From the NCBI GenBank assembly GCA_023206055.1, contig CP065367.1, forward strand, positions 1,674,001-1,738,000: DNA of 64,000 nt, read 5' to 3'. Both the position numbers and the translations under genes were made by a program. Under the pieces are notes generated by a model, which was not told where the DNA came from, ran no database searches, and was given only the letters and a program-made list of their open reading frames with translations. The DNA is from Vibrio cyclitrophicus (lineage in GTDB: Bacteria; Pseudomonadota; Gammaproteobacteria; Enterobacterales; Vibrionaceae). This document shows positions 28,329-35,383 of the stretch, piece after piece. The stretch's first letter is position 1. Each line of letters begins with the position of its first letter.

Positions 28329-29039
28329 ATGAAGACGCATATTTTGATTGTCGAAGACGAGGAATACATTGCCGAAGTCTTGATCGCGTATTGCCAAAAT
28401 AGCGGCTTTGAAGCGACCCACCTCGCATCGGGTGCGAATGTTGTTGAGACAGTGAAATCGCAGACTTTTGACTTAATGTTGCTTGATTTAATGCTGCCAG
28501 ATGTAGATGGTGTGGAAATATGCAAACAAGTACGTCAGTTTTCTCAATTACCTATCATCATGGTGACCGCAAAAAGTGAAGAGATTGACCGATTAATTGG
28601 TTTAGAGTTCGGAGCTGATGATTATATCTGCAAGCCGTTTAGCCCTAGAGAAGTGATTGCGAGGATCAAAACGGTACTTCGCCGAATTCAACCAAACCTA
28701 GTATCTAACCGTTCTTCTCAACCTAGCCCTGAGTTAGTTTTGGGACAATTTGTATTAAAGCCTGACGAATATGAGGCCCGATTTAGTGGCTGCTTTCTCG
28801 ACTTAACGCCCAAAGAGTTTATGTTACTTCGCCTGCTAGTGGAGCATCCCGGCCGAGTCTATAGTCGTGATGATATTCTCAATGCGCTTTACAGCGACCT
28901 TGCCGATGTATCAGACAGAAATATTGATACCCACATAAAGAACATTCGTAAAAAAATCCATGCTGTGGCACCAACAGCAAACCCTATCCGTTCGGTTTAT
29001 GGGGTAGGGTACAAATTGCTGATTGAAACGCCTAAGTAG
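28329..29039 (+). CDS. BaeR-like OmpR-family response regulator
   Basis: 236 residues. The receiver domain has the acidic pocket (VEDEEY), phosphoacceptor Asp in LLDLMLPDVDG, conserved Thr in VTAKSEE and Lys in CKPFSPREV. The C-terminal winged helix (about 135-232) ends VRSVYGVGYKLL. RBS AGAGGAAAGAGAG upstream. Likely activates macAB and possibly the divergent RND operon, by analogy with BaeR control of mdtABC; the targets are inference. Last gene of the macA-macB-kinase-regulator unit; 23 bases separate it from the kinase. Confidence 0.92.
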   Translation: MKTHILIVEDEEYIAEVLIAYCQNSGFEATHLASGANVVETVKSQTFDLMLLDLMLPDVDGVEICKQVRQFSQLPIIMVTAKSEEIDRLIGLEFGADDYICKPFSPREVIARIKTVLRRIQPNLVSNRSSQPSPELVLGQFVLKPDEYEARFSGCFLDLTPKEFMLLRLLVEHPGRVYSRDDILNALYSDLADVSDRNIDTHIKNIRKKIHAVAPTANPIRSVYGVGYKLLIETPK

Positions 29040-29054
29040 CCAGAGATATCTTGC

Positions 29055-29186
29055 TTAATATCCCGTCAGCTCCATATAGCCAGAACCAGAGTGAGATCCT
29101 TTAATCACGATTGGCCCTTCCCAATAGGGCACCGATCGTAGCATTTTCGCATTTGGATTAAGCGCCGAAACGGTCAGTTTAATTTG
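29055..29186 (-). pseudogene. C-terminal remnant of an AttH/CrtC-like lipocalin-fold protein
   Basis: Minus-strand frame of 43 codons closed by stops on both sides. It ends in PYWEGPIVIKGSHSGSGYME followed by LTGY and a TAA. This is the characteristic C-terminal strand pair of the AttH / CrtC (hydroxyneurosporene synthase-type) lipocalin-like family (YWEG...G.GYLELTGY). The rest of the gene is absent, so only a 3' scrap remains, convergent with the response regulator. Such genes are commonly linked to MacB-type ABC transporters, which fits the location. The translation was read directly; the family call is from recall. Confidence 0.65.
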
Positions 29187-29335
29187 TTACGTCGGAATCT
29201 AAAGTTGTTAACCTACATATTAAATTATTGAATATATTAGATTAATCCAAATAAATGCGTTTTGTGCATGTATTTTATGAAAACAGCTCACTTTACTCAT
29301 AGATTGGTCGGTTTAATATAGCCAGCAGAAACCAA

Positions 29336-29351
29336 TGATTATAAATAATCA
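29336..29351. promoter_or_regulatory. Palindrome upstream of pflB-like gene
   Basis: TGATTAT-AA-ATAATCA, 39 bases before the GTG start. The spacing does not fit FNR (TTGAT-N4-ATCAA). It could be another operator or simply AT-rich promoter sequence. Confidence 0.35.
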
Positions 29352-29389
29352 TCGATATTATCTGTTTATCAATAACTTAGGAGGTCATT

Positions 29390-31687
29390 GTGACTATTCC
29401 GACAACCGATATGATGGAAGCTTGGGTGGGATTTCAAGCTGGCGAGTGGCAAACATCCGTTAATGCACGTGATTTTATTCAGCGAAACTACACCCCTTAT
29501 CAAGGTGATGAATCTTTCCTTGCTGATGTGTCGGAGTCGACGACACAGTTATGGGAATCGGTGCTAGAAGGTATTAAAGAAGAAAGCCGCACTCATGCCC
29601 CTGTCGATTTTGATACTGATATCGTTTCCACTATTACCTCACATGATGCAGGTTACATTGCAAAAAACCTCGAAAAAATCGTGGGTCTACAAACCGATAA
29701 ACCACTGAAACGCGGCATCATCGCTAATGGTGGTATTCGAATGGTGAAAACGTCGTGCGAAGTGTACGGTCGTGAATTAGAGCCACAAATCGAAAAGATC
29801 TTCACTGAGTACCGCAAAACGCATAACCAAGTAGCGTTCGATCTTTATACTGACGAAATTAAAGCATGTCGCCGTTCTGGTATTATTACTGGTCTGCCAG
29901 ATGCTTATGGTCGTGGACGCATTATTGGCGACTACCGTCGTCTTGCTTTGTACGGTATCGACTTCCTAAAATCAGACAAAAATGAGCAGTTCAAATCGAC
30001 TCAGAAGATGCTTGAAACGGGTGGTGATTTAGATAAGACATTGCGTCTACGTGAAGAGCTTACTGATCAAATTCGTGCCCTTGATGAAATGCGAGAAATG
30101 GGTTTGAAGTACGGCATTGATATGTCTTCTCCTGCTCGTACCGCGCAAGAAGCAATACAGTTTACCTATTTTGGCTACTTAGCTGCGGTTAAGTCTCAAA
30201 ATGGTGCTGCGATGTCGCTAGGCCGCACATCAACCTTCTTAGATGTTTACATCGAACGTGACCTTAAACTTGGTCTTATTGATGAAAAACAAGCGCAAGA
30301 GTTGATCGATCATTTCATTATGAAGCTTCGTATGGTTCGCTTCCTGCGCACACCTGAATACGATTCATTGTTCTCTGGCGACCCAATTTGGGCAACAGAA
30401 GCTATGGCTGGAATGGGCGTTGATGGTCGTACACTCGTTAGCAAAACGACTTTCCGTTACTTGCACACATTGCACACGATGGGCCCAGCACCAGAGCCGA
30501 ACATGACGGTTCTATGGTCTGAACAATTGCCTATCGCGTTTAAACAATACGCGGCTAAAGTGTCTATCGAAACCTCATCACTTCAGTATGAGAATGATGA
30601 TCTAATGCGTGCAGATTTTGATAACGACGATTATGCGATTGCGTGTTGTGTGAGCCCGCAAGTGGTTGGCCAACATATGCAGTTCTTCGGTGCTCGTGCA
30701 AACCTTGCTAAAGCGTTGCTTTACACCATTAACGGTGGTGTTGATGAAAAATCTAACATGCAGGTTGGTCCTCAAGTTGCTCGTATCGAAGATGAAGTTC
30801 TTGATTTTGAAAGCTTAATGCCTCGCTTTGATAACATGATGGATTGGCTTGCAACGCAATACGTCACTGCGCTGAACGTGATCCATTACTCGCATGACCG
30901 ATATAGCTATGAAGCATCGTTAATGGCATTAATGGATCGCGATGTTCATCGCACAATGGCTTGTGGTATTGCAGGGCTGTCGGTTGTTGCTGATTCGCTT
31001 GCGGCTATCAAATACGCGAAGGTAACACCAGTGCGTAACGAAGATGGCGTCGCTGTCGATTTTGAAATTGAGGGCGAATATCCGAAATTTGGCAACAACG
31101 ATTCACGTGTCGATGATATTGCTTGTGATTTGGTTGAACGTTTTATGAAGAAAATTCAGAAAATGAACACCTACCGTGAAGCGGTTCCAACTCAATCTAT
31201 CCTTACGATTACTTCAAACGTTGTATATGGTAAAAAAACCGGTAACACACCAGATGGTCGCCGCGCAGGTATGCCATTTGGTCCGGGCGCAAACCCAATG
31301 CACGGTCGTGATGAGAAAGGTGCGGTGGCTTCACTTTCTTCGGTTGCCAAACTGCCGTTTGAATTCGCTAAAGATGGTATTTCTTACACCTTCTCAATCG
31401 TACCAAATGCACTGGGTAAAGATGATCTAAGCCAAAAAGTGAACCTAGCAGCACTAATGGATGGTTACTTCCACCACGAGGAACGTGCAGGTTCGATTCG
31501 TGTTGAGGGTGGGCAACACCTTAACGTGAACGTACTTAACCGTGACATGTTGTTGGATGCCGTCGAACATCCAGAAAAATACCCGCAGCTAACTATCCGA
31601 GTGTCGGGTTACGCTGTGCGATTCAACTCGCTAACACGTGAGCAGCAACAAGATGTAATTAGCCGCACGTTTACTGCTAAGATCTAA
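29390..31687 (+). CDS. pflB: Formate acetyltransferase (pyruvate formate-lyase), glycyl-radical enzyme
   Basis: 765 residues from a GTG start with a near-perfect TAGGAGGT ribosome binding site. Active-site Cys pair at 419-420 (YAIACCVSPQVVGQ) and the glycyl-radical site at Gly740 (RVSGYAVRFNSLT) match E. coli PflB numbering closely. Pyruvate-binding region and PDAYGRGRIIGDYRRLALYG are present. It converts pyruvate and CoA to acetyl-CoA and formate under anoxia, or 2-ketobutyrate if TdcE-like. No activase (pflA) or focA formate channel lies in the window, so it must rely on an activase encoded elsewhere. Terminator at 31714-31753. Confidence 0.93.
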   Translation: MTIPTTDMMEAWVGFQAGEWQTSVNARDFIQRNYTPYQGDESFLADVSESTTQLWESVLEGIKEESRTHAPVDFDTDIVSTITSHDAGYIAKNLEKIVGLQTDKPLKRGIIANGGIRMVKTSCEVYGRELEPQIEKIFTEYRKTHNQVAFDLYTDEIKACRRSGIITGLPDAYGRGRIIGDYRRLALYGIDFLKSDKNEQFKSTQKMLETGGDLDKTLRLREELTDQIRALDEMREMGLKYGIDMSSPARTAQEAIQFTYFGYLAAVKSQNGAAMSLGRTSTFLDVYIERDLKLGLIDEKQAQELIDHFIMKLRMVRFLRTPEYDSLFSGDPIWATEAMAGMGVDGRTLVSKTTFRYLHTLHTMGPAPEPNMTVLWSEQLPIAFKQYAAKVSIETSSLQYENDDLMRADFDNDDYAIACCVSPQVVGQHMQFFGARANLAKALLYTINGGVDEKSNMQVGPQVARIEDEVLDFESLMPRFDNMMDWLATQYVTALNVIHYSHDRYSYEASLMALMDRDVHRTMACGIAGLSVVADSLAAIKYAKVTPVRNEDGVAVDFEIEGEYPKFGNNDSRVDDIACDLVERFMKKIQKMNTYREAVPTQSILTITSNVVYGKKTGNTPDGRRAGMPFGPGANPMHGRDEKGAVASLSSVAKLPFEFAKDGISYTFSIVPNALGKDDLSQKVNLAALMDGYFHHEERAGSIRVEGGQHLNVNVLNRDMLLDAVEHPEKYPQLTIRVSGYAVRFNSLTREQQQDVISRTFTAKI

Positions 31688-31713
31688 CCGTAAACTTCGA
31701 GTTATACGGTTCT

Positions 31714-31753
31714 AAAAAAGCGCGAGGATGACATCCGTCTCTCGCGTTTTTTT
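31714..31753 (+). terminator. Terminator of pflB
   Basis: CGCGAG / CTCGCG stem with an additional inner GGATG/CATCC dyad, followed by seven T. Confidence 0.85.
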
Positions 31754-31779
31754 GTGCGTTGAGCATACCGCCAACTATA

Positions 31780-31893
31780 TTGTTGGTCGCCGCGTTGTCT
31801 TGGCTAGACTACGGACAAACCGATATTTACCCGGTGATTGGATTTACTTTGATTCTGTCTGGTGTGGTTGTTTTTAAGGTCAGTGATCACTAA
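31780..31893 (+). pseudogene. 3' remnant of an SMR efflux gene
   Basis: 37 sense codons and a TAA reading LLVAALSWLDYGQ then TDIYPVIGFTLILSGVVVF. This aligns with the last 40 or so residues of the intact SMR protein encoded at 16957-17301 (VLVAALSWLVYGQ, AIIGIALILAGVVII), with one residue deleted after Gln. The first three helices, including the essential Glu, are missing. There is no start codon in a sensible place and the segment sits directly after the pflB terminator. Confidence 0.8.
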
Positions 31894-31965
31894 GGTCTCT
31901 AATTTATTTCTGCCTTGAAGCGTTCAAGCCTATGACTCAGAACTCATTTCTTGTCACTAACTTGC

Positions 31966-32073
31966 CTACTTTTTTAATAATTCAATATGATAAGTCGGCC
32001 TGTATCTGTCTAGCGTGTAGGTTGCATTCACCTCGACTTCGACAACACTCTTCTGCTCGAACGTCAGTAACAG
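31966..32073 (-). pseudogene. Possible C-terminal fragment of an unidentified gene
   Basis: 35 codons open on the minus strand between stops, ending in YTLDRYRPTYHIELLKK. The composition is protein-like and the frame lies just downstream of the coiled-coil nuclease gene. I cannot name a family; it may be chance. Confidence 0.2.
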
Positions 32074-32101
32074 TCATGAAATCCATAACATATTCAGTTA
32101 G

Positions 32102-33595
32102 TTACAGCGGCTCGTATTCTATTGAGTTTTGCATCTCTAAGATCATTCGATTAACTTTTATTTTCTTTTGAATACGTTCAGGAAAAAGAGAGGCATACTC
32201 TGCCGTATCTAGCTGTTTGAAATCTAGAGCAATACTGTTAATGATTTTGACATACTTATCGCCGACTTCTTTAAGATCATTCAAACGGTTTGTTTCCTTA
32301 CTAATCGCTCTCTGCAAGTCTTGTTGTTTACTCCAAAGTTTATCTAAATTAACACCACTCTCTAACTCAGCTTTCTTTTCCTCTAGACTCTCCGTTTCTT
32401 GTTTTAGCCGTTTGACACGGTTTTCTAACTCGGTTAACGCGTCATTTGATACACCTTTTCTATCAAGTGCAGCTTCAAGCTCACTCGTGATTTTATAATG
32501 TGCTCCATCCAATATTTGTTGTGCTGTTCTTTGAGCGCTTTCAACCATTGATAACTCTTGTTTTAGAGCATTATCGGTAATCATTTGAGCATTATTTCTA
32601 GTATCTTCTATTTCCGAAGCTAACTCAGCTAGAACATCATCTCTAACTTCTACTCTGACCTTTTCACGTTGTTGTTCTGCTTCAACTCTCGCATTGTTAA
32701 TAATTCTTCCCGCCTCTAACTTGTTAAGATAGATGGTTTGCTTGAGTTGTTCTAATTCTTGATTTAAAGATGACTTCTCTTCTTCAAGCCGCACAACCAC
32801 AACTTGAAGGTCATTCGCTAGGGACTTTATCTGCTTATAGAGTTCTTTTTGCTCTCGCTCTTTTTCTTGCCACTTTCCAACTCTTTGTTTTATTCGGTCA
32901 ACCCTTTCCTTAGCTTGTTCCTCACGCTCAGAAATGTTTTCAGTAATTCTTTGAACTTGTTTGCGATGCCTTGCTATCTTTCTCAACAACATACTTCTTT
33001 CTTTGCTGATACTCATCGCGGCTTGCTGCTCAATAAAATCCCAGAATGGATTTAGCGGATTTAATGCTGTTATCTGAACTCTTACATTTTCATAGCTGTT
33101 CAGCAGTGAATCTGAGTCCAATCCAACTAGAAATAACTCAAGAGCACTCCTGCCCTGCTTTCGAAAGTCCACTATTTTATCTGGTGGGGTTTCATGAGTA
33201 TTAGTAACTTCCACGTAATACTCTTCCCTACCGATCTGGCAGACGACATCTGGAATCCTTCCGTCTCTATAGACCTCTAGACGGACATTTTTCACACCTA
33301 CCATTTCACAATCACTAGAATCAAAAATGCCACTGGAGTATGGATGAGGAATGAGCTTCTCTCGTTCGATGAACTCCTTTGCACTCAAATGCAACTGGGT
33401 TTCATACGAATAGCGACATTCTGCGTTACTTTGATGGCGTAAGTAGCTAGCTATGCCTTTATTACTATGTGCGGCAACCATGAAGTCTCCACAGCAAGGA
33501 CAGACAACGTCATCCTGAGTGCCACTTTCTAACTCAACAACAGAAACAACTCTACTCTCACTTAGCTTCCACCCAAAAATAGAACGATTTCTCAT
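32102..33595 (-). CDS. Orphan CoiA-like zinc-finger/nuclease-type domain fused to a long coiled coil
   Basis: 497 residues from the ATG at 33595 (TTGAGG five bases upstream; a GTG at 33601 overlaps that site). Residues 32-60 form a probable zinc ribbon (CPCC at 32-35, H54, C60). Residues 66-131 resemble the CoiA-like PD-(D/E)XK arrangement: Glu66, then RIPDVV with Asp116, then YYVEVTN with Glu129; the usual third lysine is replaced by Thr131, and CoiA has Gln there. From about 195 to 460 the protein is Glu/Lys/Arg/Gln-rich with heptads, i.e. a long coiled coil. No signal or membrane segment. It is AT-rich and isolated between gene remnants, so probably acquired. DNA or competence/defence function is inference. 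Confidence 0.75.
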   Translation of the reverse strand: MRNRSIFGWKLSESRVVSVVELESGTQDDVVCPCCGDFMVAAHSNKGIASYLRHQSNAECRYSYETQLHLSAKEFIEREKLIPHPYSSGIFDSSDCEMVGVKNVRLEVYRDGRIPDVVCQIGREEYYVEVTNTHETPPDKIVDFRKQGRSALELFLVGLDSDSLLNSYENVRVQITALNPLNPFWDFIEQQAAMSISKERSMLLRKIARHRKQVQRITENISEREEQAKERVDRIKQRVGKWQEKEREQKELYKQIKSLANDLQVVVVRLEEEKSSLNQELEQLKQTIYLNKLEAGRIINNARVEAEQQREKVRVEVRDDVLAELASEIEDTRNNAQMITDNALKQELSMVESAQRTAQQILDGAHYKITSELEAALDRKGVSNDALTELENRVKRLKQETESLEEKKAELESGVNLDKLWSKQQDLQRAISKETNRLNDLKEVGDKYVKIINSIALDFKQLDTAEYASLFPERIQKKIKVNRMILEMQNSIEYEPL

Positions 33596-33776
33596 GCACA
33601 CCTCAACATTGGAAAATAGTGATGGTTAAAAACACAAAATATGGAATAAATCTCATATTAATTCTCACAATATTATCAAGTCAAAGACAATGTGTGCTTA
33701 CTTCGTGTGATCCGCATCATCAATGCTAGACAATAAGTTAAGCGACTTTTCCATACTTCACGTAATTCATGACATG

Positions 33777-33920
33777 TTAATGTTCTGATTTGCGAAACTG
33801 ATTTTTGTCCAGAACCTTCATAGTCTGAATTTTGCCCGTGGCACTTTCTTGTTCAAAAGTACCCATTTCCGTTTTAGAACCTATTTCAATATGAGTTGTC
33901 AGGAGGTTGCTTGCGAGCAG
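33777..33920 (-). pseudogene. Possible C-terminal fragment of an unidentified gene
   Basis: 47 codons closed by stops at both ends, containing THIEIGSKTEMGTFEQESAT and ending FRKSEH. Composition is protein-like, and there is no plausible start with ribosome binding site. Not recognised; low certainty. Confidence 0.25.
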
Positions 33921-34013
33921 TTATATGCGCTCGCAGGGTCTTGTATCTGGAGGATGGTTCTATGGTGTGAATCTCTAAATTCTCCACAGAAGCAACATTA
34001 GCCGCAAGCTTCA

Positions 34014-34213
34014 CATCACTTCATTACTATCGACGGTTTAGCATAAGTAGGCTATATCTCTGAAACCAAGATACTCGGTTTATCCGAAATAAACCGTATT
34101 GTACGATTCTTTGCTCAGCATCCTAAGTTCCAAGAACGCCTTACTCAGTAAATTCTAGTCGCGATACAAACTCTAGTTGAAACAGAAAATGTTGCAGTGA
34201 CTATTAAAGCACC
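34014..34213 (+). pseudogene. folE: Remnant of GTP cyclohydrolase I
   Basis: Plus-strand reading gives HHFITIDGLA-stop-VGYISETKILGLSEINRIV, then RFFAQHPKFQERLTQ-stop-ILVAIQTLVETENVAVTIKA. This matches the central and C-terminal part of FolE ([43 protein letters not shown] in the family), with two in-frame stops. The N-terminal half and the last 40 or so residues are missing or unrecognisable. FolE makes dihydroneopterin triphosphate for folate, so a functional copy must exist elsewhere. Clear pseudogene. Confidence 0.88.
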
Positions 34214-34264
34214 CTCTATCGTCTAATTACATTTTATAAGTCAGCCCTCGTCACTTTTTGGATT

Positions 34265-35209
34265 TTAGACATTAGAACGTGTTTGCATGGGTGACTCACC
34301 AAACAACTGTTTGTAGCTTTGGCAAAAATGTCCTAGATGAAAAAAACCAAAATCAAAGGCGATTTCATTGATGCACCGCTGTTCGCTTGGGGTTTGCAGA
34401 ATGCGCCGTATCTGGTTGAGACGAACGCTTTGTATAAATTGTTTTGGTGAAGTATCACAACAGGATTCAAAGGTGTATTGCAACGTGCGGCGACTTACAT
34501 AAACGGCATCGCATAGTTCCGACACGGTGACGGGTTTACGGTACTGCGAGTTATCTAGGTACTGTCTAATTCGACGCATAGTGTTCTCACGCTGTGAGGC
34601 ATTGGCTTTTTGAACGACATGGTTCGACGATTGAGCGAACAATTCGACCAACATATCTTGAACAATGGAATGATGAGTTTGAAAAGACCAGTGAGATTGA
34701 CTCGGGGATAGTAGCAGGGTCAAGTAAGCTTTTATTTGTTGGGTGTAAGGTTGAGAGCAACCAAGAAAGTGGCTCTTGTTGTGTAGTGATTCAAGATCTA
34801 GTTGCTGCTGAATAACCTCAACCATTGCCGGGCTGATGACTAGCCCATAAATAGAAAAGGTTTCTGGCGTAAGTAGCTCAAAATCTACCCCAGCCTCACG
34901 AATCAAAATACTATCAGGATTACCTTGTACGTGGTTGATGTGTAAAGGTCTATCATTTGCACTGATCCCTAACCAAATCCCCTCATTAATACGGCATTGT
35001 TGCTTGAGTTTTCGGTTGCTATCTTCTCGAAAAAGGTGCGCGTGAGAGAATTTCCGTTCACGGATTTGACCTAGAAAACTTCCTCGACTCAGTTGGTCAT
35101 ATTCTTGCTGCCAGTTAAAGAGACTGGCTGCCTGTTGATTCGCATCAAATGTGTTGAATGTGCACAAATCAGGTGCATAACGCATTAATTCTTCATCTTT
35201 TCTCATCAT
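34265..35209 (-). CDS. eutR: AraC-family regulator, EutR-like
   Basis: 314 residues. The C-terminal AraC double HTH (about 215-310) is clear: VTVSELCDAVYVSRRTLQYTFESC, then INEIAFDFGFFHLGHFCQSY ending in a KxLFGESP motif. The N-terminal roughly 200-residue sensor resembles EutR, the ethanolamine/adenosylcobalamin-responsive activator of eut operons. It is divergent from eutB with 174 bases between starts, the expected arrangement for control of the eutBC-permease unit. Symbol by context and similarity. Confidence 0.82.
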   Translation of the reverse strand: MMRKDEELMRYAPDLCTFNTFDANQQAASLFNWQQEYDQLSRGSFLGQIRERKFSHAHLFREDSNRKLKQQCRINEGIWLGISANDRPLHINHVQGNPDSILIREAGVDFELLTPETFSIYGLVISPAMVEVIQQQLDLESLHNKSHFLGCSQPYTQQIKAYLTLLLSPSQSHWSFQTHHSIVQDMLVELFAQSSNHVVQKANASQRENTMRRIRQYLDNSQYRKPVTVSELCDAVYVSRRTLQYTFESCCDTSPKQFIQSVRLNQIRRILQTPSEQRCINEIAFDFGFFHLGHFCQSYKQLFGESPMQTRSNV

Positions 35210-35383
35210 TTAATGACCTACCCATCTGACCCACATTAGTACAATGTTTTTTAACTGGCTGTTTATTAATGTTTTTTCATGTTTGCCGATTCTTGATATT
35301 CATTCGGTTCAAAAATCGCTTAATTACTCATAGATACAAAGGTTTTTGAGCAAGAACTGAACCAGTTTATGAAGAGGGGATTT

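Larger units (their letters stand above)
33602..34264. other. Intergenic decay region with folE remnant
   Basis: 663 bases between the coiled-coil nuclease gene and the eutR-like gene. It holds the folE scrap (34014-34213) and an unnamed minus-strand fragment (33777-33920). The rest is AT-rich with no supportable gene. Confidence 0.6.

Noticed and set aside
29336..29351. FNR site for pflB
   Set aside because: The palindrome has TGAT and ATCA 8 bases apart instead of 4; it does not meet the FNR consensus.
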